Assembly (NCBI RefSeq): GCF_001019615.1
Contig: NZ_JNBQ01000002.1
Coordinates: 186,001 to 250,000 of the forward strand
Origin: Cellulosimicrobium funkei
GTDB lineage: Bacteria; Actinomycetota; Actinomycetes; Actinomycetales; Cellulomonadaceae
Reading direction: 5' to 3'
DNA: 64,000 bases
Shown here: piece after piece, positions 32,425-40,911 of the stretch
How the letters are laid out: each line of letters begins with the position of its first letter
How positions within the stretch are numbered: the first letter of the stretch is position 1
Program-made: the position numbers and the translations under genes
The notes under the pieces: model-generated
Database searches by the model: none
What the model was told of the DNA's origin: nothing
The model's input: only the letters and a program-made list of their open reading frames with translations

Positions 32425-33570
32425 ATGCCCGCACACCCGCTCGTCCGTTCCTCCGCACCGCCCGGCCGCCAGTCCGGTCGTTCGTCGCGCCGCCGGAGCG
32501 CGACCGCCGTCGCGCTCGGCCTCGTCGCGCTCCTCGCCACGGGTGCGTGCGGCGCCGCGCAGGCCTCCGGCGGCACGGACCCGGCCGACGGCGCGGCTCT
32601 CGCCGCCGACGCCGACCTGCCCACCGAGGTGCCCGAGGGCACGGTCCTGCGGATCGGTGACCCGACGACGCAGAAGGCGTTCGAGCTGGCCGGTGACGAC
32701 CTCGACAGCGACTTCTCGTTCGAGGTCGAGTGGGCCAACATCTCCGGCGGCCCCGCGACGACGGAAGCGTTCCGCGCGGGGTCGCTCGACGTCGGAGCCG
32801 TGGCCGAGATCCCGCCGATCCACGCGACGTGGACGGGCCTGGACGTGCAGATCTACGCGTCGATCTACCGGGAGAACTGGGAGGACGCGCCGATCTACGA
32901 GTTCGCGGGCGCGCCCGGCGTCGAGCTCGACTCGCTCGAGGACTTCCGCGGCCACCGCATCGCGTTCAGCCCGGGCCAGGCGCAGGGCGCGATCGTGCTC
33001 AAGGCGCTCCAGGAGGCGGGCCTCACCCAGGAGGACGTCGAGCTGGTCGAGCTGCCGAGCACGGGCGACGTGTACTCGACGGCCCTCGCGGCGGGCGAGG
33101 TCGACATCGCCCCGCTGGGCGGCACGCAGCTCTACCGCTACCTGGGCACGTACGAGGCCGACGGCGCGACGTCGGTCAAGCACCACCTGCGCGACGACGC
33201 CTCGCACCTCTACGGCCCGACGGAGGTCGTCGAGGACCCGGCCAAGGCCGCGGCGCTGCGCGAGTACGTCGCGGCGTGGGCGGCGGCGAAGGTCTGGATC
33301 GACGAGCACCCCGAGGAGTGGAAGCAGGGGTACTACGTCGAGGACCAGGGCCTCAGCGAGGAGGACGCGCAGTACCTCATCGACCACGCACCGGTCCCGG
33401 ACATCCCGTCCGACCTCACCGAGGGCATCGAGCGCACCCAGGCGACGATCGACCTGCTCGCGACCGAGCTCGACCAGGAGCCGTTCGACGCCGCCGACCT
33501 GTTCGACGAGCGCTTCGGCCCCGTCGCGGGCGAGGCCGCGACGGCGGCCCGCGACGGGGGCTCGCAGTGA
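32425..33570 (+). CDS. ssuA: Sulfonate ABC transporter substrate-binding lipoprotein
   Basis: A 381-residue exported lipoprotein (lipobox LLATGACG) of the SsuA/NrtA/TauA family. RIGDPTTQKAFELAGDDL begins the first lobe, VEWANISGGPATTEAFRAG and DVGAVAEIPPIHA are the ligand-pocket segments of aliphatic sulfonate binders, and HRIAFSPGQAQGAIVLKAL starts lobe 2. It captures organosulfonates outside the membrane for the permease and ATPase that follow. GAGAGGA lies 7 bases before ATG 32425. It is the first structural gene behind the Cys-rich leader. Its stop overlaps the permease start. Confidence 0.9.
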   Translation: MPAHPLVRSSAPPGRQSGRSSRRRSATAVALGLVALLATGACGAAQASGGTDPADGAALAADADLPTEVPEGTVLRIGDPTTQKAFELAGDDLDSDFSFEVEWANISGGPATTEAFRAGSLDVGAVAEIPPIHATWTGLDVQIYASIYRENWEDAPIYEFAGAPGVELDSLEDFRGHRIAFSPGQAQGAIVLKALQEAGLTQEDVELVELPSTGDVYSTALAAGEVDIAPLGGTQLYRYLGTYEADGATSVKHHLRDDASHLYGPTEVVEDPAKAAALREYVAAWAAAKVWIDEHPEEWKQGYYVEDQGLSEEDAQYLIDHAPVPDIPSDLTEGIERTQATIDLLATELDQEPFDAADLFDERFGPVAGEAATAARDGGSQ

Positions 33571-34430
33571 GCGCGGCGGTCGTCGACCGGGTGGATCTCG
33601 CCGTCCCGAGCCTCGACGACGCACCCGCGACCACCACGGACGTGCGGCCCCGCGGCACGCGCCTGGGGCTCGGCCGGCCGATCCCGCTCGCGGCGCTCGT
33701 CGGGGTGACCCTCCTCGTCGGCGTCTGGTCGGTCGGCTCCGCCACGGGGCTCATCGACCCCCGCGTGCTCTCCGCGCCGTGGACGGTCGTCACGACGGGG
33801 GCGGAGCTCGTCGCGAACGGCAAGCTCGGCGCGCACCTCGGGGTGTCGCTCACGCGTGCGGCGCTCGGCCTCGCGTTCGGCATCGTCGCGGGCGTCGTGC
33901 TCGCGCTCGCCGCCGGGCTGAGCCGGGTCGGCGACGCCGTGCTCGACGGCCCGATCCAGGTCAAGCGCGCGATCCCCAACCTCGCGCTCCTGCCGCTGCT
34001 CATCCTCTGGTTCGGGATCGGCGAGGAGATGAAGGTCATCACCATCGCGCTCGGGGTGTTCATCCCGATCTACCTGCACACGCACAACGGGCTGCGGGCG
34101 ATCGACAGCCGCTACGTCGAGCTCGCCGAGACGGTGCAGCTCTCGCGCTGGCAGTTCGTGCGCCGCGTCATCCTGCCCGGCGCGCTGCCGGGGTTCTTCC
34201 TCGGGCTGCGGTTCGCGGTCACGGGGTCGATGCTCGCGCTCGTCGTCGTCGAGCAGGTCAACGCGACGGCCGGGATCGGCTACATGATGGAGCTCGCGCG
34301 GACGTACGGGCAGACGGAGATCATCCTCGTCGGCCTCGTGGTCTACGGCGTGCTGGGCTACTCCGCGGACCTCGCCGTCCGCCTCCTGCAGAGGAGGGTG
34401 CTGTCGTGGCGGCGCACGCTGGAGGACTGA
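33567..34430 (+). CDS. ssuC: Sulfonate ABC transporter permease
   Basis: A 287-residue inner-membrane permease with about six spans. The cytoplasmic EAA loop YVELAETVQLSRWQFVRRVILPGALPG (part shown) docks on the ATPase, and AIPNLALLPLLILWFGIGEEMK is typical of SsuC/TauC. The GTG start overlaps the ssuA stop (GTGA). It forms the channel with the ATPase encoded next. Confidence 0.9.
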   Translation: MSAAVVDRVDLAVPSLDDAPATTTDVRPRGTRLGLGRPIPLAALVGVTLLVGVWSVGSATGLIDPRVLSAPWTVVTTGAELVANGKLGAHLGVSLTRAALGLAFGIVAGVVLALAAGLSRVGDAVLDGPIQVKRAIPNLALLPLLILWFGIGEEMKVITIALGVFIPIYLHTHNGLRAIDSRYVELAETVQLSRWQFVRRVILPGALPGFFLGLRFAVTGSMLALVVVEQVNATAGIGYMMELARTYGQTEIILVGLVVYGVLGYSADLAVRLLQRRVLSWRRTLED

Positions 34431-35209
34431 GCGTGGAGGAGGACCGCCCGACGGCGGTCGGCGCGGCGGTGCGGGTCCGCTCGCTCGTGCGGTCGTACGG
34501 GGAGCAGCGCATCCTCGACCACCTCGACCTCACCGTGGAGGACGGCGAGTTCGTCGCGATCCTGGGGCGGTCCGGCTCGGGCAAGAGCACGCTCCTGCGC
34601 GCGCTCGCGGCGCTCGACCACGGGGTCGCGGGCTCGGGCGAGGTCGTCGTGCCCGACCAGGTGTCCGTCGTCTTCCAGGACTCGCGGCTCCTGCCGTGGG
34701 CGCGCGTGCTGGACAACGTGGTGCTCGGGCTCGACGCCGGGGCCCGCGGTCGGAGCGCGGCGCGCGACGCGGGCCGCGCGAGCCTCGCCGAGGTGGGGCT
34801 CGCCGGGCGTGAGCGCGCGTGGCCGAACGAGCTCTCGGGCGGCGAGCAGCAGCGCGTGTCGCTCGCCCGCTCGCTCGTGCGCTCGCCGCGGCTCCTGCTG
34901 GCCGACGAGCCGTTCGGCGCGCTCGACGCCCTGACCCGCATCCGGATGCACGCGCTGCTGCGCGACCTGTGCGCGCGGCACCGCCCCGCCGTCCTGCTCG
35001 TGACGCACGACGTGGACGAGGCGATCGTCCTCGCGGACCGCGTCGTCGTCCTCGACGAGGGACGCATCGCGGCGGAGCGCCGCATCGACCAGAGCTACCG
35101 CCCCGGCGAGGCGCGCGACCCCGCCGACCCCCGCTTCTCCCTGCTCCGCACCGAGCTGCTCGACGCGCTCGGCGTGGTCCGGGACGACAGGAAGGACATC
35201 GCCGCATGA
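34406..35209 (+). CDS. ssuB: Sulfonate ABC transporter ATP-binding protein
   Basis: A 267-residue ABC ATPase: Walker A LGRSGSGKSTLL, Q-loop VVFQDSRLLPWARVLDNVVLGL (first part is the family hallmark), signature LSGGEQQRVSLARSL, Walker B LLLADEPFGALD, H-loop LLVTHDVDEA. These are SsuB/TauB features. Two starts are possible: GTG 34406 (GAGGAGGG upstream, 25-base overlap with ssuC) and GTG 34433 (GGAGGA upstream); the longer form is listed. Its stop overlaps the next start (ATGA). Confidence 0.9.
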   Translation: MAAHAGGLSVEEDRPTAVGAAVRVRSLVRSYGEQRILDHLDLTVEDGEFVAILGRSGSGKSTLLRALAALDHGVAGSGEVVVPDQVSVVFQDSRLLPWARVLDNVVLGLDAGARGRSAARDAGRASLAEVGLAGRERAWPNELSGGEQQRVSLARSLVRSPRLLLADEPFGALDALTRIRMHALLRDLCARHRPAVLLVTHDVDEAIVLADRVVVLDEGRIAAERRIDQSYRPGEARDPADPRFSLLRTELLDALGVVRDDRKDIAA

Positions 35210-36600
35210 CCCGCCACGACTCCGCAGGACACCGCCCCGGGCGCCTGCACCTCAACGCGTTCCTCATGAGCACGGGCCACCACGAGGCGTCGTGGCGGCT
35301 GCCCGAGAGCGACCCGTCGTGGACGTCGACGAACATCGCGCACCTCCAGCGCCTCGCGCAGGTCGCGGAGGCGGGCAAGCTCGACTCGATCTTCTTCGCC
35401 GACGGGCCGGGCCTGCGGTCCGACGTCGGGCGGCGCCCGGCCGGGTCGCTCGACCCGCTCATCGTGCTCACGGCGATCGCGACCGTGACCGAGCGCATCG
35501 GCCTCATCGCGACGGCCTCGACGACGTACAACTCGCCCTACAACCTCGCGCGGCGGTTCGCGTCGATCGACCACGTCTCCGGCGGCCGGGCCGGGTGGAA
35601 CGTCGTCACGACGGCGGGGCCGGAGATCGCGCGCAACTTCGGCCTCGACGACCAGCCGGCGCACGCCGTGCGGTACGAGCGCGCCGCGGAGTTCCTCGAC
35701 GTCGCGTTCCGCCTCTGGGACTCGTGGGAGGACGACGCCGTGCTCGCCGACAAGGCCGCGGGCGTGTGGGCGGACCCGGCCAAGATCCACGCGCCCGGCC
35801 ACGTCGGCACGCACTTCTCCGTGCACGGTGCGCTCACGACGCCGCGCTCGCCGCAGGCGCGGCCGCTCATCGTGCAGGCCGGGTCGTCCGAGGACGGCAA
35901 GGACCTCGCCGCGCGCTACGCCGAGGCGGTGTTCACCGCGCACCAGACGCTCGACGACGCCCAGGCGTTCTACCGCGACCTCAAGGCCCGGGCGGTCGCC
36001 GTCGGGCGGGACCCGGGGACGGTGAAGATCCTGCCCGGCATCGTCCCCGTCATCGGGTCCACCGAGGCGGAGGCGCTCGCGCGGGAACGCGAGCTCGACG
36101 AGCTCATCGTCCCCGAGTACGCCCGCGCCCAGCTCGCGAAGACGCTGCGCCTCGCGCCCGAGGACCTGCCGCTCGACCGCGAGCTGCCCGCCGACCTGCC
36201 GTCCGAGGACGAGATCGAGGGCGCCAAGAGCCGGTACACGCTGATCGTCGAGCTCGCGCGCCGCGAGCGGCTCACCGTGCGCCAGCTCATCGGGCGCCTC
36301 GGCGGCGGCCGCGGGCACCGCACGTTCGCGGGCACGCCCGACCAGGTCGCCGACGCGATCCAGGACTGGTACGACGCCGAGGCCGCCGACGGGTTCAACA
36401 TCATGCCCGCGGTGCTGCCGTCGGGGCTCGAGCAGTTCGTCGAGCACGTGCTGCCCGTGCTGCGCGAGCGCGGTCTGTTCCGCGAGGAGTACGAGGGCCG
36501 CACGCTGCGCGAGCACTACGGGCTCGAGCGGCCCACCAACCGGTACGGGGGAGCCTCGTCCGACGGCGGCGCGCGCGTCCTCGAGGAGGCCCTCGCGTGA
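35206..36600 (+). CDS. NtaA/SnaA/DszA family FMN-dependent monooxygenase
   Basis: A 464-residue class C flavin monooxygenase of the bacterial luciferase superfamily. LHLNAFLMSTGHHEASWR and SIFFADG near the start, GRAGWNVVTTAGPEIARNFG (the FMN site), and PLIVQAGSSEDGKDLAARYAE are the NtaA/SnaA/DszA hallmarks. Relatives oxidise nitrilotriacetate, pristinamycin precursor or dibenzothiophene sulfone using FMNH2 from a separate reductase. In this operon an oxidative C-S cleavage of an organosulfur compound is likely. No flavin reductase gene is present nearby. Confidence 0.9.
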   Translation: MTRHDSAGHRPGRLHLNAFLMSTGHHEASWRLPESDPSWTSTNIAHLQRLAQVAEAGKLDSIFFADGPGLRSDVGRRPAGSLDPLIVLTAIATVTERIGLIATASTTYNSPYNLARRFASIDHVSGGRAGWNVVTTAGPEIARNFGLDDQPAHAVRYERAAEFLDVAFRLWDSWEDDAVLADKAAGVWADPAKIHAPGHVGTHFSVHGALTTPRSPQARPLIVQAGSSEDGKDLAARYAEAVFTAHQTLDDAQAFYRDLKARAVAVGRDPGTVKILPGIVPVIGSTEAEALARERELDELIVPEYARAQLAKTLRLAPEDLPLDRELPADLPSEDEIEGAKSRYTLIVELARRERLTVRQLIGRLGGGRGHRTFAGTPDQVADAIQDWYDAEAADGFNIMPAVLPSGLEQFVEHVLPVLRERGLFREEYEGRTLREHYGLERPTNRYGGASSDGGARVLEEALA

Positions 36601-37673
36601 GCGCCGAGCACCTCTGGTACATCCCGAACCAGGTCCGTCCCGGGCACCGCGGGGACGACACGGTCCAGGACCACAACAGCCTCGACACCCTGACGAGCCA
36701 CGCGCACGCGCTGGAACGCCACGGGTTCGCGGGCGCGCTGCTCGGGACGAGCTGGGGGCGTCCCGACACGTTCACGGTCGCGACGGCGCTCGCCGCCCGC
36801 ACCACGACGTTCGAGCCGCTCGTCGCGATCCGGCCCGGGTTCTGGCGGCCCGCGCACTTCGCGTCCGCCGCCGCGACGCTGGACCACCTCAGCGGCGGCC
36901 GGCTGCGCGTGAACATCGTGTCCGGCACGGACGGGCAGGAGGCGTACGGCGACGGCGAGGCGGACCCGGCGCACCGCTACGCCCGCACGCGCGAGTTCCT
37001 GCAGATCGTGCGGCGTTTGTGGACACAGGAGGAGGTCACGTACGCGGGCGACCACTTCTCCGTCACGCGCTCGTCGCTCGGGCCGCGCCCGGTCGTGCGT
37101 GGAGATCGGCAGCACCCGCGCATCTACTTCGGTGGCGCGTCGGAGGCGGCCGAGCGGGTCGCCGCGACCGAGGCCGACGTCCAGCTCTTCTGGGGCGAGC
37201 CGCTCGACGGGATCTCGGAGCGCATCGACCGTCTCAAGCGGCTGAGCGCCGACCTGGGGCGCGAGCACGCCCCGCTCGAGTTCGGGCTGCGGATCACGAC
37301 GTTCGTGCGCGACACGACCGAGCAGGCGTGGGCCGACGCCGAGGCGAAGGTCGCGGAGCTGGCCGCGCGGTCGCCGGAGGCCGAGGCGTGGTCCGCGCGC
37401 GACCGGGGGCGGCGCACCGCCGTCGGGCAGCAGCGCCTGCTCGACCTCGCGGCGCGCGGCGAGGTGCTCGACGACAACCTCTGGACGACGCCCGGCCGGT
37501 TCGGCGGCGGGGGAGCGGGCACGACGTGGCTCGTCGGCTCGGCGGAGGACGTCGCGAAGTCGCTGCGGCGCTACCAGGACCTCGGCGTCACGCACTTCGT
37601 CCTCTCCGACACCCCGTACCTGCGCGAGATCGAGCGCCAGGGCACCCGGCTCCTCCCGCTCCTGCGGGACTGA
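36597..37673 (+). CDS. ssuD: Alkanesulfonate monooxygenase-like LLM enzyme
   Basis: A 358-residue flavin-dependent monooxygenase of the SsuD group. VSAEHLWYIPNQV opens the barrel, FAGALLGTSWGRPDTFTVA and VAIRPGFWRPAHFASAAATLDHLSGGR follow (parts shown), then RIYFGGASEAAERVAA, the phosphate-binding region. SsuD oxidises alkanesulfonates with FMNH2 and O2 to aldehyde and sulfite, supplying sulfur when sulfate is scarce. GTGA overlap with the previous stop. It ends the operon; repeat R1 copy B follows 14 bases later. Confidence 0.9.
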   Translation: MSAEHLWYIPNQVRPGHRGDDTVQDHNSLDTLTSHAHALERHGFAGALLGTSWGRPDTFTVATALAARTTTFEPLVAIRPGFWRPAHFASAAATLDHLSGGRLRVNIVSGTDGQEAYGDGEADPAHRYARTREFLQIVRRLWTQEEVTYAGDHFSVTRSSLGPRPVVRGDRQHPRIYFGGASEAAERVAATEADVQLFWGEPLDGISERIDRLKRLSADLGREHAPLEFGLRITTFVRDTTEQAWADAEAKVAELAARSPEAEAWSARDRGRRTAVGQQRLLDLAARGEVLDDNLWTTPGRFGGGGAGTTWLVGSAEDVAKSLRRYQDLGVTHFVLSDTPYLREIERQGTRLLPLLRD

Positions 37674-37686
37674 ACGGCGCCCCCCT

Positions 37687-37755
37687 GATCGACCCGCGCG
37701 CCGCGAGATCGACCTACCGAGGGTCGATCTCGGACGCGCGGGTCGATCTCGCGGC
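37687..37755. repeat. Palindromic repeat R1, copy B
   Basis: GATCGACC occurs twice in each arm. The left arm 37687-37714 and right arm 37722-37748 pair with one indel around TACCGAG, and the left GCCGCGAGATCGACC (37700-37714) also matches the closing GGTCGATCTCGCGGC (37741-37755). It lies between ssuD and the methylase gene. Compare 323-398. Confidence 0.85.
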
Positions 37756-37807
37756 GGTGGGGGCAATCCCCGCGCGGACGCAGCCGGGCCCGGAGTACCG
37801 TCCGGAC

Positions 37808-38665
37808 GTGGACCGGAGCCAGTTCGACGACCTCACTGCCCGCCTGCGCGCCGCCGGGTGCGTCTTCGCGGAGGACGAGGCCGCGCTCCTCGCCGAGCGC
37901 GCCGACGACGACGCGCACCTCGAGGCGCTCGTCGCGCGCCGCGTCGCGGGCGAGCCGCTCGAGCACCTGCTCGGGTACGTCGACTTCCACGGGCTCCGCG
38001 TCGCCGTCGACCCCGGGGTGTTCGTGCCGCGGCAGCGCACCACGCTGCTCGTCGACGAGGCGGTCGCGCTCGGGCGGCAGGCCGCGGGTGGCGTGTCGGC
38101 CGGGCTGCCCGACGGCGCAGCGGACGGTGAGCCCGGCGGGTCGCCCGTCGTCGTGGTGGACCTGTGCTGCGGCGCGGGCGCGCTCGGCCTCGCGACCGCG
38201 ACCGACCTCGCGCGGGAGTCGGCCGTCGTGCTGCACGCGAGCGACGTGGACCCGGCCGCGGTCGCGTGCGCCGCGCGGAACGTCGCCGCCGTCGGCGGGA
38301 GCGCGCACGAGGGCGACCTCTTCGACCCGCTGCCCGCCGGTCTGCGCGGCCGGGTCGACCTCCTCCTCGCCAACGTGCCGTACGTCCCGACGGGCGAGAT
38401 ACCGCTCCTGCCGCGCGAGGCGCGCGACCACGAGGCCCACGTCGCGCTCGACGGCGGAGGTGACGGGCTGGACGTGCTGCGCCGCGTCGCGGCCGAGGCG
38501 CGCGACTGGCTCGTGCCCGGCGGCCACCTGCTCACCGAGTCGGGCGAGCGGCAGGCGGCGGGCGCCGTCGGTGTCCTGGAGGGTGCGGGACTGCGGGCCC
38601 GCGTCGTCCGGGACGAGGAGATCGGGGCGACGATCGTCGTCGGGACGCTTCCCGCCGTGCCGTGA
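37808..38665 (+). CDS. PrmC-related N5-glutamine methyltransferase, putative
   Basis: A 285-residue SAM-dependent methylase of the PrmC/HemK-related group. An N-terminal helical domain contains RRVAGEPLEHLLGYVDFHGL, and the SAM fold has VVVDLCCGAGALGLATATD and HASDVDPAAVACAARN. The catalytic motif reads NVPYVPTGEIPLLP where true PrmC has NPPY; this variant marks the related subfamily with no proven substrate. It would methylate a Gln side chain of a ribosomal, release-factor or other protein. GTG 37808 follows a TACCGT box by about ten bases, a leaderless layout. Confidence 0.85.
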   Translation: MDRSQFDDLTARLRAAGCVFAEDEAALLAERADDDAHLEALVARRVAGEPLEHLLGYVDFHGLRVAVDPGVFVPRQRTTLLVDEAVALGRQAAGGVSAGLPDGAADGEPGGSPVVVVDLCCGAGALGLATATDLARESAVVLHASDVDPAAVACAARNVAAVGGSAHEGDLFDPLPAGLRGRVDLLLANVPYVPTGEIPLLPREARDHEAHVALDGGGDGLDVLRRVAAEARDWLVPGGHLLTESGERQAAGAVGVLEGAGLRARVVRDEEIGATIVVGTLPAVP

Positions 38666-38696
38666 GGGGCGGCCCTGGCGTCTCCGGGGCCGCTCC
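38666..38696 (+). terminator. Hairpin after the methylase gene
   Basis: GGGGCGGCCCTGG (38666-38678) pairs with CCGGGGCCGCTCC (38684-38696) with one mismatch and one wobble, loop CGTCT. It begins immediately at the stop codon. Confidence 0.55.
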
Positions 38697-38794
38697 CACT
38701 TTCGCCGGACCGGGACGGGCTCTCGCTCGGTGCAAGGATCCGGCCGCTCGCGACAGGTGCAGGACGAGAACCGACGTGCGGGGGATGGGCGGCG

Positions 38795-39373
38795 ATGACG
38801 AGCGACCGACGGGGACGGCGGCGCGGGCACGGACTTGCCGCAGCGCTGCTCGTGGCCGTGCTGCCCGCGTGCGGCGGCCCGGGAGGCCTGGTCACCGCGT
38901 GCCCCGCGGTCGGCTACGTGGCGCGCCTCGAGGTCCGGCTCGACGACTCCTGGCCGGATCGGGACGCCTACGGCGTCGCCGTGAGCTGCGTCGGCGTCGA
39001 ACCCTGCGGGCTGGTCCGCGACGGGACGATCTCGATCGACCCCGAGCCGATCCCCACGACGGTCCCCGTGCATCCGGTGCATCCGGTGCAGCCGGACGAG
39101 CCGGGCCAGCCGGACCAGCCGGACGCTGTCGAGACCACGCCCGAGGCGTCGGCGGAGGACGCACCGGCCGAGCCGTCGCGCGGAGAGTGGACGGGCTCCG
39201 CGCTGAACGGCCCGGTCGGCCCGATCGTCGTGCGCGTCGTGGAGCTCGCGTCCGGTGACGTCGTCGTCGAGCAGGAGGTGGATCCGGAGTTCCTGCCGAC
39301 GACCGGCGACTTCGGCGCCGGCTGCGGCGGCCCGTCCGTCGCGACGGTCGAGATCGCCGACCCGCTGGCCTGA
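38795..39373 (+). CDS. Secreted lipoprotein of unknown function
   Basis: A 192-residue exported protein with a short signal peptide and lipobox AVLPACG. Four Cys (ACPAVGY, VSCVGVEPCGL and GAGCGG) suggest two disulfides in the folded part. Between them is a Pro-rich linker with VHPVHPVQPDEPGQPDQP repeats. No family recognised. ATG 38795 is weakly supported by GCGGCG-type spacing. It ends three bases from the convergent uridine-kinase-like gene. Confidence 0.75.
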   Translation: MTSDRRGRRRGHGLAAALLVAVLPACGGPGGLVTACPAVGYVARLEVRLDDSWPDRDAYGVAVSCVGVEPCGLVRDGTISIDPEPIPTTVPVHPVHPVQPDEPGQPDQPDAVETTPEASAEDAPAEPSRGEWTGSALNGPVGPIVVRVVELASGDVVVEQEVDPEFLPTTGDFGAGCGGPSVATVEIADPLA

Positions 39374-39376
39374 CAG

Positions 39377-40093
39377 CTAGGTCGACGGCCGGACGAGCAG
39401 GGCGCGGATCTCCTTCTCCGCCTGCGCGGGCGTCAGCGCGCGGCAGCCGAGCGACTCCCAGTGGCGCACGAGCGCGGGCTCGGCGCGCAGGAGTCCCCAC
39501 CCGCGCCGGAACAGGGTGAGCGGCGGCTTGCGCATCTCCGCGAGGTCGCGCAGCAGACGGAACCAGAACGTCATGAGCCGCGGCCGGCGCAGGCAGATCG
39601 CGTCGGCCAGCACGTCCTGGGCGCGGCAGGCCGCGACGATCTCCGCCGCGAAGATCCCCTCGGCCAGCACGACCCGCGAGCCCGTGACGTCGAGGTGCGT
39701 CGTCCCCGTGCGGCGCGACGTCGGGATGTCGTAGACCGGCACGTCCGCGTGCCCTGTGCGCGCGAGCTCGACGAGCGCCGCGACGGCGCCCGTCGCGTCC
39801 CACGAGCGTGGGTCGTCCCAGTCCACGATGCCGAACCGCTGCGGCAGGTCGGGGTGGTCGTGGTCGAGGTAGAAGTCGTCGAGCGCGACGACCGGGAGGC
39901 CGAGGCGCCGCGTGAGCGACGTCTTGCCCGAGCCGGACGCCCCGGTGAGCAGCACTATCCGCGTCGGGACCTCACGTGACCCCGGCGGGAGGTCGAACAG
40001 CGCCGGACCCCCGGCGGGATCGGCGGTCACCGGGTCGGTCCGGCTCGCGGCGTCGGCCGGACCGCCGTCGGCGTGGTGCTGAGGGTCGCTCAC
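39377..40093 (-). CDS. Uridine kinase-like P-loop protein
   Basis: A 238-residue P-loop kinase of the uridine kinase/phosphoribulokinase family. After a disordered start of about 40 residues come VLLTGASGSGKTSLTRRL (Walker A), VVALDDFYLDHDHPDLPQRFG with the family Asp, RFGIVDWDDPRSWD, and VVLAEGIFAAEIVAACR. It likely phosphorylates a nucleoside or similar small molecule using ATP. The frame extends upstream, but GTG 40093 leaves the Walker A at the usual place and is the nearest sensible start. Divergent from the NUDIX gene. Confidence 0.8.
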   Translation of the reverse strand: MSDPQHHADGGPADAASRTDPVTADPAGGPALFDLPPGSREVPTRIVLLTGASGSGKTSLTRRLGLPVVALDDFYLDHDHPDLPQRFGIVDWDDPRSWDATGAVAALVELARTGHADVPVYDIPTSRRTGTTHLDVTGSRVVLAEGIFAAEIVAACRAQDVLADAICLRRPRLMTFWFRLLRDLAEMRKPPLTLFRRGWGLLRAEPALVRHWESLGCRALTPAQAEKEIRALLVRPST

Positions 40094-40167
40094 GGGACAC
40101 CATTGTCGCAGCGTCCGGCGCGGGCTCGTCAGGGCTGGGCGTCGGGGGCGGCACGTAGCCTTCCCCG

Positions 40168-40833
40168 GTGACCGCACTCGATCCTGCCGCCCTGCTCGCC
40201 CGCGACGCCCTCGCCCGCCTCGACCGGTGGGAGCCGGCCGACGAGGAGCAGGCGGCGCTCGCGGCGGAGTACCGCGCGTTCGTCCGCGGCGACGGTGGGT
40301 CCGGCGCACGCGCCGACGCCGTCCGGCGCGACGGCGGACCGCAGCACCTCACGGCGAGCTGCTTCGTGCTCAGCCCGGACCTGGACCGCGTCCTGCTCTG
40401 CTTCCACCGCAAGGGCCAGTTCTGGGTCCAGGTGGGCGGCCACATCGAGCCGGGCGACACGACGCTCGCGGGCGCCGCCTATCGCGAGGCGCGCGAGGAG
40501 AGCGGCCTCGACGACCTCGTCCCGTTCGACCCGGACCCCGAGCCGTCCACCGACCCGGACGACGGCCCCGGCGCCGAGCACCAGGCCGTCGCTCCCGCCG
40601 CGCCCGTCGACGTGCACCGCCACGACCTCGCCGCCGCGTTCGGGACGTGCCGCACGCACTGGGACGTCGGGTTCGTCGCGTTCGCGGATCCCGACGCGCG
40701 GACGGCCGTGAGCGACGAGAGCGAGGACGTCGCGTGGTTCCCGGTCGACGCGCTCCCGGCCGGCACGCCGGACGACTTCCCGGTCCGTCTGGCGACCGTC
40801 CTCGCGGAGGTGCGCCACCGCCGTCGGGCATGA
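40168..40833 (+). CDS. NUDIX hydrolase
   Basis: A 221-residue NUDIX protein. The catalytic box is GGHIEPGDTTLAGAAYREAREESGL (GX5EX7REUXEEXGU; only parts exceed the core), giving Mg2+-dependent cleavage of a nucleoside diphosphate linked to another group. LLCFHRKGQFWVQVGGHIE precedes it. A 60-residue helical N-terminal extension and a polar insert of 40 residues after the box are extra to the minimal fold. Substrate unknown. GTG 40168 has a GGTGACC context typical of leaderless genes. The stop is followed by R3 copy B. Confidence 0.88.
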   Translation: MTALDPAALLARDALARLDRWEPADEEQAALAAEYRAFVRGDGGSGARADAVRRDGGPQHLTASCFVLSPDLDRVLLCFHRKGQFWVQVGGHIEPGDTTLAGAAYREAREESGLDDLVPFDPDPEPSTDPDDGPGAEHQAVAPAAPVDVHRHDLAAAFGTCRTHWDVGFVAFADPDARTAVSDESEDVAWFPVDALPAGTPDDFPVRLATVLAEVRHRRRA

Positions 40834-40842
40834 CCTCTGCCG

Positions 40843-40911
40843 CGAGGTAGAACGCGCGGTCGCGACGTAGAACCTGCGGAGTTCTACCTGGCGACCGCGG
40901 GTTCTACCTCG
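40843..40911. repeat. Palindromic repeat R3, copy B
   Basis: The arms 40843-40873 and 40881-40911 (31 bases, three mismatches, loop CTGCGGA) hold CGAGGTAGAAC twice each. The right arm includes the lutC stop codon (TAG at 40904-40906), so the lutC reading frame ends inside the palindrome. Compare 32000-32070. Confidence 0.9.
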
